Shown here piece after piece: positions 25,860 to 33,201 of a DNA stretch of 43,194 nt. The notes under the pieces were generated by a model that was not told the origin of the DNA, did not search any database, and saw only the letters and a program-made list of their open reading frames with translations. The stretch's first letter is position 1. Each line of letters starts with the position of its first letter. The position numbers were made by a program, and so were the translations under genes. The stretch is from an uncultured Anaerolineae bacterium. GTDB taxonomy: Bacteria > Chloroflexota > Anaerolineae > Aggregatilineales > Phototrophicaceae. The stretch covers positions 1-43,194 of the forward strand of contig CALIEB010000031.1 of assembly GCA_938022205.1 (NCBI GenBank). The letters run 5' to 3'.

Positions 25860-27896
25860 ATGCCTACAACCAGCGATGCCAAGTTGACCGCTAGCTCGCC
25901 TACGACACACAGCACCCGCGTAAAGAGTACCACACGCTTGAGAATCGCGCGCATCACATGGTGGACGGTGCTTGTGGGCGGGCTGCTGCTGTATGTGCTA
26001 GGTCTACCGCGTTACTACGCATCGGTGATAACTACCGAGCGTTATTTGGGCTATCAACCGCTGCTAGAGAGCTACGGCTTAGGCATAGAGTTCATCGCGG
26101 CGTATTTGGTTGGCTTCGACGTTTTCGCCGCGCTCTTTTGCACCATTCTCGCCCTGCTACTCTACTTCCAACGCTCGGATGATTGGTTGGTGCTGCTCAT
26201 CTCACAGACCATCTTCTTCTTGGGTTTTAGTTTCTCGTTCGCCATTGCCCAGCTCGACCCGCTTATCGGCGGCACAATCGCCCAGCTAGGCTTTATCATG
26301 CTGATTGTGCCGATGACGTTCTTCCCCGATGGCACGCTCAAGCCCAAGTGGTTTCGCTGGCTAAACCTCATCGCTGTACCTTACTTCGCACTCACGCTGC
26401 CCGTGCAAGTTGCCGCGCTCGACATCGGCGACGGGGCAGCTCTGCCACCCACTTACGGGCTGGCGGTGCTGGGCGCGATCTTGTTGTTGGCAGCGTTGGT
26501 TATCGGGCAAATCGTGCGTTACTACAAGTTTTCCAACCCCATTCAACGCCAACAAACTAAATTTGTCGTCTTCGGCGGCGCGCTTGCGCTGACCTTCGAC
26601 GTGCTGGTGTGGATGTCCGCCGTGCCGCCGGACTGGGCGCACCCTTACGCCGCGACCGAACGCATTGTCTACACTACCGAGAGCTTTTTTGCGTTCTTGG
26701 TCGCTAAGCCGCTCGATATTGTCTCGTGGCTCGTTGTGCCTGTTAGCTTTGCGCTGGCTATCACGCGCACGCGCCTTTGGGATGTCGACTTGGTCATCAA
26801 CCGCTCGCTGGTTTACGCTGCCGTCACGGTGATGCTGGCTGCGGTCTTCATCGGCGTGGCGTTGTTCATCCAAGCAACGCTGGGGGAGTCGCAATCGACG
26901 CTGGCGTTGGTGCTAAGCGTGGTCATTGCGGGCGGACTGTTCAACCCTACGCGCCGCCAAGTGCAAAATTTGGTTGACCGTCGCCTCTACGGGCTGCGCT
27001 TTGACCTCATCCAGCTTGAGCGCGCCCAAAACGTCAAGCCGGTCGTTCAAAACGCCGGCAGCCTCACCGGCAAACAGCTCGGCGACTATGAGCTGTTAGG
27101 CATCATCGGCAAGGGCGGCATGGGCGAAGTCTACAAAGGCTATCACGTCGACACCAAGCGTGAGTTCGCGGTGAAGGTGCTGCCAGAGCTTTGGACACAG
27201 GACAAAGGCGCACGCGACCGCTTCATCCGCGAGGCGGAGACCGTCGCGCGACTGCGTCACCCTAACATCGTGCGCGTGCATGCGCACGGCGGCTTTGAGG
27301 ACACTTACTACATCGTCATGGACTTGCTTAACGGCATCGAGCTTAACAAGTATCTCAAAGAACACGGCGCGCTAGACTTAATCGAGCTGCAGCCGATTGC
27401 GTTTGACGTTGCCGATGCGCTGGACTATGCGCACTCGCAAAACCTTGTCCATCGCGACCTGAAGCCCTCTAACGTCATGCTGCAGCTCAACAAAGACCAA
27501 GAGACCTACACGGCTATTTTGTTGGATTTTGGCGTGGCGAAGGTCGAAACCAGCAAGAGCCGCCTGACAGGCACCGGGGCTATCGGCACGATTGATTACA
27601 TGGCACCCGAACAAATCCGCGAGGCGAAGGCCGTTGACCACCGCGCCGACGTGTACGGCTTGGGCGTGATGGTGTTCGAGATGCTGGCGGGTCAGCGTCC
27701 CTTCAGCGGCACCCCCGCGCAAGTGATGTTCGCGCACCTGCAGCAGCCCGCGCCGGACATCCGCGACATCAAGCCCGAGCTGCCGCGCCACGTTGCCCAT
27801 GCCGTCAACCGCGCCCTCGCCAAAGAGCCCGACATGCGCTGGAACAGCGCAGGCGAGTTCGTGCGCGCCATGTTCGTGCCGCATAAGCCGACGTAA
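25860..27896 (+). CDS. membrane Ser/Thr protein kinase with histidine-kinase-type sensor region
   Basis: This is a 678-residue protein. The first ~385 residues have about seven or eight hydrophobic helices and the landmarks NPIQRQQTKFVVFGGALA (about 226-243), RLWDVDLVINRSLVYAAVTV (305-324) and FNPTRRQVQNLVDRRLYGLRFD (361-382). These are typical of the N-terminal sensor region of LiaS/NarX-like histidine kinases, but no histidine-kinase core follows. Residues 408-678 are instead a complete Hanks-type kinase: GKGGMGEV (417-424), Lys439, HRDLKPSN (531-538, catalytic Asp533), DFG (556-558) and APE (582-584). The kinase is C-terminal and cytoplasmic, the reverse of the common PknB layout. The start at 25860 is the best-placed ATG; an upstream GTG (25819) is possible. 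Confidence 0.9.
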   Translation: MPTTSDAKLTASSPTTHSTRVKSTTRLRIARITWWTVLVGGLLLYVLGLPRYYASVITTERYLGYQPLLESYGLGIEFIAAYLVGFDVFAALFCTILALLLYFQRSDDWLVLLISQTIFFLGFSFSFAIAQLDPLIGGTIAQLGFIMLIVPMTFFPDGTLKPKWFRWLNLIAVPYFALTLPVQVAALDIGDGAALPPTYGLAVLGAILLLAALVIGQIVRYYKFSNPIQRQQTKFVVFGGALALTFDVLVWMSAVPPDWAHPYAATERIVYTTESFFAFLVAKPLDIVSWLVVPVSFALAITRTRLWDVDLVINRSLVYAAVTVMLAAVFIGVALFIQATLGESQSTLALVLSVVIAGGLFNPTRRQVQNLVDRRLYGLRFDLIQLERAQNVKPVVQNAGSLTGKQLGDYELLGIIGKGGMGEVYKGYHVDTKREFAVKVLPELWTQDKGARDRFIREAETVARLRHPNIVRVHAHGGFEDTYYIVMDLLNGIELNKYLKEHGALDLIELQPIAFDVADALDYAHSQNLVHRDLKPSNVMLQLNKDQETYTAILLDFGVAKVETSKSRLTGTGAIGTIDYMAPEQIREAKAVDHRADVYGLGVMVFEMLAGQRPFSGTPAQVMFAHLQQPAPDIRDIKPELPRHVAHAVNRALAKEPDMRWNSAGEFVRAMFVPHKPT

Positions 27897-27967
27897 AGCC
27901 ATCACTCACCCTCTCATCATCTGTGTAACATACAGTACAATCACACCAGAGACACAAAGGCTTTGGC

Positions 27968-29209
27968 ATGGCATTTGTATTTTTCCTATTCGGCGCGTTG
28001 TGTGTGCTGCTGCTGCTGCTCAACAATCTTTACCGCACGTTAAGGCGGCACAAGGCGATGACGTTTTGGGAGCTGACATTAACCTTCAGCACGGTGTTGC
28101 TGTTAGTGGTCGCGCTGCTGTTAGATAACCTGCAAGACGCGCGCTTCGACACAATTGAGCAGATGGTGTTGCTGGTGATCATCCCGCTGCTGCTGCTGAG
28201 CCTTGCGCTGACCGTCATCGAGAGCCTGCGCCCGCAACGGCTGCGCGGCTCACGCGGGGTAATGGGCATCGGCAGTGCGCTGCTGCTGCTTTTCGCCAGC
28301 TTCTCTTACAGCTTCTTGTCGTTGTTTTTGCAGCAGGCTGCTACGCCTATCGTGCGTCGTCCAACGCCGATTAACGCCACGCCCAACTTTGTTGACCCCT
28401 GCGACTTCACGCAGCTCGGCGCGTCGCTCACGGGGAACTTTTTGGGCATTATCGCCAGCGAAGCCAACTTGACTACCGAAGAGCTGCTAGCGCGCTTCGC
28501 CGAAGACGGCACGACCAGCGCGGCGCAGCTGGTGCGCGCACGCGGCAACGACCCCGCGCGCTTGGTGGACAAGCTCAATCGCGAGGTGGACGCGCTGGTA
28601 CAAGGGCTTATCGCCGATGGCTGCGTGCCAAGCCTCGCCTACCCGCTCATCATCGGGCAGATTGAGCCGATTGTGCGCGATGCGGTGTTTAACGACTTCG
28701 ACACGCTCATAAGCGGCATCGCCTCCAGCTTAGGCGGGCAGCAAAACAGCGCGCGCGACAACAACGCCACGCCCAACGCCGAAGAGCTACGGCTGACGCG
28801 GGTCGCGCTGGTGAACGCACTGCCCACCGAAGTTCCCACCGCCACGCCCAGCCTTACGCCGACCATCACGCCCAGCCTCACGCCGACGATGACGCGCACG
28901 CCGTTGCCGACGCTTTCTCCCACACCGACGCGCGAACGCTTCAACACGCCTACGCCCACGTTCACGCCCACGCTGCCCAACCCTTGCATCGCCAGCGCGC
29001 GTTACAACGTTAACCTGCGCGATTTTCCTGACCTACAAAACAGCAAAGTGCTGCTTACCATTCCGTTTGAAAGCGTGTTTGCGGTTTACAACCCCAACGC
29101 GGACAAAACATGGTGGTTCGCCGAGTACAACGGCACAGCCGGCTGGGTTAAGGGCGAGTTCATCAGCCTAACTGCGCCCTGCTTTAACCTGCCACCGCGC
29201 CGACCTTAG
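27968..29209 (+). CDS. membrane protein with Thr/Pro linker and extracellular SH3 domain
   Basis: This 413-residue protein has four N-terminal membrane segments (about 3-20, 35-51, 68-86, 97-118). A ~170-residue extracytoplasmic region follows, then a Thr/Pro linker (about 295-335: TATPSLTPTITPSLTPTMT and onwards), and a C-terminal SH3 domain (ARYNVNLRDFPDLQNSKVLLTIPF, then WWFAEYNGTAGWVKGEFISL). It is probably a membrane-anchored wall-contacting protein. It lies 71 bases downstream of the kinase gene with no terminator in between, so co-expression is possible. Function is unknown. The ATG follows AAAGGC. Confidence 0.75.
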   Translation: MAFVFFLFGALCVLLLLLNNLYRTLRRHKAMTFWELTLTFSTVLLLVVALLLDNLQDARFDTIEQMVLLVIIPLLLLSLALTVIESLRPQRLRGSRGVMGIGSALLLLFASFSYSFLSLFLQQAATPIVRRPTPINATPNFVDPCDFTQLGASLTGNFLGIIASEANLTTEELLARFAEDGTTSAAQLVRARGNDPARLVDKLNREVDALVQGLIADGCVPSLAYPLIIGQIEPIVRDAVFNDFDTLISGIASSLGGQQNSARDNNATPNAEELRLTRVALVNALPTEVPTATPSLTPTITPSLTPTMTRTPLPTLSPTPTRERFNTPTPTFTPTLPNPCIASARYNVNLRDFPDLQNSKVLLTIPFESVFAVYNPNADKTWWFAEYNGTAGWVKGEFISLTAPCFNLPPRRP

Positions 29210-29237
29210 ATTGGTTCGCACACAAGGAAGAAAGCCC

Positions 29238-29741
29238 GTGAAACTTAAACCCCTCTACCTCGCCGTTGGTTTCATCATTCTGGTGCTGTTGATTGCCGCC
29301 ACAGCGTTGTTTGTGCCACACCAGACCAACCCCGCGTTTGCGGCGGCGGTAACGTTTGTCGTCGCGGCGGGCAAGGGCGACGACGATGCCGCCGTCGCAC
29401 TGCTTAGCCCACAGCTGCGCGCCTACGTGGCGGAGAACTGCCCCGAAGGCAGCGTGTCCGCCTGTATCAAAGCGTATACGCCCGCTGAATGGGGCGCGTT
29501 CCTCAACGCGGTGTTCCGCCGCGCCCAGCCCGACGGTCAACACGCTTGGGATGTGCTGCTGCTGGCGACTTACGCAGAAAATCAGGGTTTCAGCGGCGTT
29601 TGCATCTATGCCCGCAGCGAGCGCAAGCAAGGCAACACGTGGCACATCACGCGCTGGGCGGGGTGGATGTCGTGCGACGCGCCCAACGCGGGCTTAAGCG
29701 CGCTCATCAACGACCCGACTGTTCCTAACCGCGCGCCATGA
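29238..29741 (+). CDS. single-pass membrane or exported protein of unknown function
   Basis: This 167-residue protein starts with KLKPLYLAVGFIILVLLIAATALF, a membrane anchor, followed by a ~140-residue extracytoplasmic domain with three Cys. I start at GTG 29238, seven bases after AAGGAAG; a TTG at 29211 is open but lacks a site. The domain (FAAAVTFVVAAGKGDDDAAVALLSPQLRAYV) resembles the small alpha/beta domains of the nuclear-transport-factor-2-like type used in many exported proteins, but I cannot assign it. It overlaps the next gene by ATGA, so the two are coupled. Confidence 0.65.
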   Translation: MKLKPLYLAVGFIILVLLIAATALFVPHQTNPAFAAAVTFVVAAGKGDDDAAVALLSPQLRAYVAENCPEGSVSACIKAYTPAEWGAFLNAVFRRAQPDGQHAWDVLLLATYAENQGFSGVCIYARSERKQGNTWHITRWAGWMSCDAPNAGLSALINDPTVPNRAP

Positions 29742-30169
29742 GACGCTTCACCGCGTGGGCGATTGCATTGCTGGTGAGCGCAGGCTGTGCATCGCCCATT
29801 CCCGCCACCACGCCGCCACAACTTCAGCACACGATGGGCGCGGTGGTGCGCCTTGACGACAACTTTTTCTACGCCGAGATGTTTACGGTGCGCTATCCGC
29901 AGGGTTGGCGCATCGTCAAGCTCAACCCGTCCGTAGAGCCGCTGCGGCTAGCGATGATTTCGCCCGATGACACGCTGTACATTGTGCTAGACACCCAGCC
30001 CATCCGCCCTGAGGATTACCCCATCGCCGGCGCGCGCACCACGCAAACGACGCGCACGCTGAGCGACGGTAGCACGCTTTACGCGCTCGGCATTGCGCCC
30101 GAAGCAGCGTGGCAGCCCTTTTTGACGACGTTCGCGCGCGTTTTGGACAGCCTCATGCCGCCACGTTAA
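29738..30169 (+). CDS. small lipoprotein of unknown function
   Basis: This 143-residue protein has a signal sequence and lipobox (ALLVSAGC, Cys about 19). The mature part (FTVRYPQGWRIVKLNPSVEPLRLAMISPDDTLYIVLD) resembles the PsbP/Mog1-like fold seen in small bacterial lipoproteins, but this is a guess from the YPQGW-type strand. It overlaps the preceding gene by four bases (ATGA) and is probably the last gene of the kinase-associated envelope operon. Confidence 0.65.
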   Translation: MRRFTAWAIALLVSAGCASPIPATTPPQLQHTMGAVVRLDDNFFYAEMFTVRYPQGWRIVKLNPSVEPLRLAMISPDDTLYIVLDTQPIRPEDYPIAGARTTQTTRTLSDGSTLYALGIAPEAAWQPFLTTFARVLDSLMPPR

Positions 30170-30170
30170 A

Positions 30171-30213
30171 GACACAGCGCACCGCTTCACTTGAGGAGAC
30201 GGTGCGCCGTGTC
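30171..30213. other. long stem-loop after the lipoprotein gene
   Basis: GACACAGCGCACCG (30171-30184) pairs with CGGTGCGCCGTGTC (30200-30213) with one mismatch around a 15-base loop, starting two bases after the stop codon. There is no T-run. It probably ends or stabilises the upstream transcript. In the remaining ~130 bases before the permease stop I see nothing convincing. Confidence 0.5.
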
Positions 30214-30344
30214 GTCAAACAATATGGGGAAGTTGGGTACTTTCGGATGTGGGGGCATCACAAAAGTAGGATGGGCTAACAATAAGGTAGCACAAAGCCT
30301 GCCCCATCAGCCTGACGCGCGCCCCACGCGCGCCCTACGCTCGG

Positions 30345-31307
30345 CTAACGCTCGTGCGTGCGCAGCTGCCGCTCAATAAATTGCACAATCAGCGAGCCGA
30401 CAATGGTCAGCGTGAGGTAAATCATCGACAGCACGCCGTAGGTTTCGGGGTAGGCAAAAGATGTCCCCACCCACTTGCGCGAGAGCTGCGTGATTTCGTT
30501 CACGCCTAAGATAGTCAACAGCGACGTATCTTTGATGATAGCAATAAAATCGTTGCCCAACGGCGGCAAGATGGCGCGAACAGCTTGCGGGATAACAATT
30601 AAGCGCATAACCTGCCAGCGCGTCATGCCTAAGCTGCGTGCCGCCTCCACCTGTCCCTTCGGCACACCTTGAATGCCCGCACGAAACACCTCCGAAAGGT
30701 AGGCGGCGTAAATCATCGCCAGCGCGGTGATGCCGGTGGCGGGGTCAACCGCCCGCAAGGTCAGGTTAGGCAACGGCTCAGTGTTGGGAAACAAGGCAAT
30801 AAGTTGGTTGAGAAGCGGTACAATCGAGGTGTTCACAAGGTCACGCAGCGCAGGCACAATCACAAAGCCCGCCAGCAGCACGAACACCAACGACGGAATG
30901 CCGCGCATGAACTCCACGTAGAACGTCGCCAAGTTATAAAGAACGACGTAAATCGCCGACCCTAGCCAGCGTTGAATGGGGCTGCCTGTTGGCGGCGGCT
31001 GCGGCGGACGGGCGCGAATGATACCCAAGATAAGCCCTAGCACCAACGCAGCGGCATAGCCAACGACCGCGATGAAAATCGTGAGCTGCACGCCGTCTTT
31101 GACGTAGTTAAACGCTCGTGAGTAATTCGGAATGGTGTTCACGGCGTTGATAATCCACGCCCACAACGCCACAAAGAACAACAGCCAAAAGGGCGAACGA
31201 TAAAAGCGCGACCAGAAGACAATCCCACTGCGCCGCCTTGCATACGCGGCAATAGCCTCTAACTCATTTTGGCTGCGGGCAGCCTCCTTTGCTTGAGAAG
31301 TTGTCAT
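30345..31307 (-). CDS. polar amino acid ABC transporter permease
   Basis: This 320-residue membrane permease of the His/Glu/Gln/Arg family has an N-terminal extension and a first helix (about 40-60), then the transport core. The EAA loop that docks the ATPase is clear: VEAARSLGMTRWQVMRLIVIPQAVRAILPPLGND. It should form the channel for the amino acid delivered by the binding protein encoded immediately upstream. No ATPase gene lies in this stretch, so an ATPase encoded elsewhere must energise it. The ATG at 31307 is preferred over GTG 31316. A terminator separates it from the binding-protein gene. Confidence 0.92.
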   Translation of the reverse strand: MTTSQAKEAARSQNELEAIAAYARRRSGIVFWSRFYRSPFWLLFFVALWAWIINAVNTIPNYSRAFNYVKDGVQLTIFIAVVGYAAALVLGLILGIIRARPPQPPPTGSPIQRWLGSAIYVVLYNLATFYVEFMRGIPSLVFVLLAGFVIVPALRDLVNTSIVPLLNQLIALFPNTEPLPNLTLRAVDPATGITALAMIYAAYLSEVFRAGIQGVPKGQVEAARSLGMTRWQVMRLIVIPQAVRAILPPLGNDFIAIIKDTSLLTILGVNEITQLSRKWVGTSFAYPETYGVLSMIYLTLTIVGSLIVQFIERQLRTHER

Positions 31308-31330
31308 GGCAGTCACTCGCTCTTGCTTGT

Positions 31331-31369
31331 GTCAAATAAAAAAGGGAACGCAGGGACTGCGCCCCCTTT
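31331..31369 (-). terminator. intercistronic terminator between binding protein and permease
   Basis: On the minus strand AAAGGGGGCGCAG (31369-31357) pairs with CTGCGTTCCCTTT (31353-31341), 13 pairs including two G-T, with a 3-base loop, then TTTATTTG. It would cut most transcripts after the binding-protein gene and leave limited read-through into the permease. Confidence 0.85.
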
Positions 31370-31384
31370 GTCATTACGGCAGAA

Positions 31385-32170
31385 TTACTGCGCGGGGCTA
31401 TAAGGCGGCAAGCCCCACTTTTCGTTGATAGCATCCAGCGTGCCGTCGGCAATCATGCTCTTGAGCGCAAGGTCGAAGGCGCGGCGCAGGTCAGAATACT
31501 TGGGGAAAGCGAAGCCCAACGCTTCTGACGTGAGGAACTCGGGCAGCAGCTTAATTTTGTCCTTGTTTTGGTTGACATAGCCAATGCCCGCCACGTCGTC
31601 AATCAACACCGCGTCCGCGTCGCCCGCGATGAGCGATTGAATCGCCGCGCCGAATTCCGACAAGCCAATCAAGCGCGCGTCACCCACGAGGTCTTGCGCG
31701 GTCAAGAAGTTGGTCGTAGCGGTCTGCACGGCAATCTTGAGATTGGGATTGGCGACAAATTCGGCAACAGTGCTAAAGCGGTTTTCGTCCACACGCACCA
31801 TCATGCGCTGGGCAAGGCGCACGTAGCCAATCGAGAAGTCGACAACCTCATAGCGGTCGACGGTGATGGTGATGCCATCCGCTGCCACGTCAAACTCGCC
31901 GCGCGAAACGGCGTTAATCATGCCGTCCCACGAAGTCTCGATGTACTCCGGCGTGCAGTTCAGACGCTGGCAGATTTCGTTAATGACATCGTAGTCCCAA
32001 CCGACCGCTTCGCCCGTCTCTTCGCTGATAAAGTTAAACGGTTGATAGGCGTTCTCGACGGCAACGGTGATGGTGCGCCCTTCGAGGTTGGGCAGGTCTT
32101 GCGCCTGCACCGCAAACGCCGCGACCAGCAGCAGCACAGCCAACAAAAACGCAAAGGTTTTCTTGAGCAT
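31385..32170 (-). CDS. amino acid ABC transporter substrate-binding protein
   Basis: This 261-residue extracellular solute-binding protein family 3 member has a signal peptide (MLKKTFAFLLAVLLLVAAFAVQAQ) without a lipobox Cys. The core has the family pattern: ITVAVENAYQPFNFI, GWDYDVINEICQRLN, TSWDGMINAVSRGEFDVAADGITITVDR and the hinge strands. It captures a polar amino acid and presents it to the permease encoded next. The specificity cannot be read reliably. The start follows GAGGAGATGACCTG. A palindrome directly after its -10 box may be an operator. Confidence 0.93.
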   Translation of the reverse strand: MLKKTFAFLLAVLLLVAAFAVQAQDLPNLEGRTITVAVENAYQPFNFISEETGEAVGWDYDVINEICQRLNCTPEYIETSWDGMINAVSRGEFDVAADGITITVDRYEVVDFSIGYVRLAQRMMVRVDENRFSTVAEFVANPNLKIAVQTATTNFLTAQDLVGDARLIGLSEFGAAIQSLIAGDADAVLIDDVAGIGYVNQNKDKIKLLPEFLTSEALGFAFPKYSDLRRAFDLALKSMIADGTLDAINEKWGLPPYSPAQ

Positions 32171-32207
32171 CAGGTCATCTCCTCAAATCATATAGGTTAA
32201 GGCATAC

Positions 32208-32232
32208 TAAGGGTGTGCTTTACACACCCTTA
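32208..32232. promoter_or_regulatory. perfect palindrome at the transcription start of the binding-protein gene
   Basis: TAAGGGTGTG (32208-32217) and CACACCCTTA (32223-32232) are exact complements with a 5-base centre. On the minus strand the palindrome begins directly after the -10 box, so it covers the expected start of transcription. It could be a repressor operator or a 5' mRNA hairpin. Confidence 0.6.
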
Positions 32233-32241
32233 ATCATAGCA
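32233..32241 (-). promoter_or_regulatory. extended -10 promoter of the binding-protein gene
   Basis: TGCTATGAT on the minus strand lies 62 bases upstream of the ATG and is identical to the element at 12727-12735. No clear -35 box is seen. Confidence 0.5.
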
Positions 32242-32282
32242 AGGAATGCCCGTCTGCGCACCAACTTTTCTGATGAATTGAT

Positions 32283-32320
32283 TAAAAACAAACAAGGCGA
32301 GAAGCATGTTCTCACCTTGT
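32283..32320 (-). terminator. intrinsic terminator after the alpha/beta hydrolase gene
   Basis: ACAAGGTGAGAA (32320-32309) pairs with TTCTCGCCTTGT (32303-32292) with one mismatch and a 5-base loop, followed on the minus strand by TTGTTTTTAAT. It lies 28 bases after the hydrolase stop. Confidence 0.85.
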
Positions 32321-32348
32321 CAAGCTGGCCCAAGTTGTCGCTTAGGGT

Positions 32349-33110
32349 TTATTGCGCGAGGTCGTCCAAGAGCGCGAGAATAGCCTCGACAGTTTGGCGA
32401 AACTGGTCAACACGGCTAATAGTGGCGGGTTTGTCGCCGTTTTGCGCGCCGTACCAGCCAAATTGGGCGTGGTTGCCGCCCTCAATCGCCACAAAACGCG
32501 CCCCTTTGGGCAGATCTTTCGCGCTGGCGCGCACGTCGTCGGGGTTGGCTAAACCGTCTTCCGTGCCGTAGATAGACAGCACGCGCAGGTCATCGCGCTT
32601 TGCCAGCGCGTCGTTGGCGGGGAAAGAGGCAATGATGACCACGCCCGCCACTTGCTCGCGGTTGAGGTCAGCGAACAGTGCTGCCGTCGTGCCGCCCAAC
32701 GAATGACCGCCGACGACCCAGCGCGTGATGTGAGGGTTCGCGTCGATGACCTCTTGCGCGAGGTTAGGGTTGAAAATGGCGAGGTTGAGCGGCGCGTAGA
32801 CAATCGCCGCGTAATAGCCCGCCCGCGCCAGCTCGTGCGCCAGCGGCGCATACGCCTCCGCTTGCACGCGCCCGCCAGGGTAGAAGATAAAGCCGACATC
32901 AGCGGTAAGTTCGCTAGGCATAAAGGCAAGCCATCTGTCGCGGCTAACGCGCACGTCATGGCTGCTGAGTAGTGCCTGCTCCGCCTCTGCCATGAGCGTG
33001 CCGCTGGGCGTGCCTGCCCAAGCCACAAAGCTGGTGACGATAATCAGCAGTGAGATGACGATGACGGCGAGCGAACGTTTCCAAGTAGGTTTAGGGAGCT
33101 GCCAACGCAT
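32349..33110 (-). CDS. membrane-anchored alpha/beta hydrolase
   Basis: This 253-residue protein has an N-terminal hydrophobic anchor or uncleaved signal (SLAVIVISLLIIVTSFVAWAG, 13-33). The hydrolase domain follows, with nucleophile Ser137 in GGHSLGG, an acid in YGTEDGLANPDDV and His in GGNHAQFGWYG. It resembles dienelactone-hydrolase or chlorophyllase-like esterases; the substrate is unknown and it probably acts outside the membrane. It lies 91 bases downstream of the flavoprotein gene on the same strand. The whole gap folds into a stem that covers its AAGGA ribosome-binding site, so its translation may be controlled. Confidence 0.82.
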   Translation of the reverse strand: MRWQLPKPTWKRSLAVIVISLLIIVTSFVAWAGTPSGTLMAEAEQALLSSHDVRVSRDRWLAFMPSELTADVGFIFYPGGRVQAEAYAPLAHELARAGYYAAIVYAPLNLAIFNPNLAQEVIDANPHITRWVVGGHSLGGTTAALFADLNREQVAGVVIIASFPANDALAKRDDLRVLSIYGTEDGLANPDDVRASAKDLPKGARFVAIEGGNHAQFGWYGAQNGDKPATISRVDQFRQTVEAILALLDDLAQ

Positions 33111-33196
33111 AGCGTTTCCTTGTGTGTAATAGGCTCAGTCTGACCATCGTACAAAACACGTCTAAGCCCAAGCTAAATCACACATAGGAAAACGCT
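33111..33196 (-). promoter_or_regulatory. structured mRNA leader that sequesters the hydrolase ribosome-binding site
   Basis: On the minus strand AGCGTTTTCCTATGTGTG (33196-33179) pairs with CACACAAGGAAACGCT (33126-33111) in 16 pairs interrupted by two single-base bulges. The 3' arm contains the AAGGA site and ends immediately before the ATG at 33110. The 52-base loop holds a second stem, GGCTTAG with CTGAGCC (one G-T pair). The element starts five bases after the flavoprotein stop codon, so it fills the gap between the two genes. Pairing is read directly; regulation is inferred. Confidence 0.65.
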
Positions 33197-33201
33197 GTGT
33201 A

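Noticed and set aside
28830..28980. A tandem DNA repeat, possibly CRISPR-like
   Set aside because: The periodic ACGCC-type units encode an in-frame Thr/Pro linker; there are no constant repeats with unique spacers. No CRISPR array was seen in the window.
28639..28989. A Val/Gly repeat protein on the minus strand
   Set aside because: It is the reverse reading of the Thr/Pro linker of the SH3 membrane protein.
30191..30379. A small plus-strand gene after the lipoprotein
   Set aside because: It begins inside the hairpin at 30171-30213, overlaps the permease end and has no ribosome-binding site or domain.
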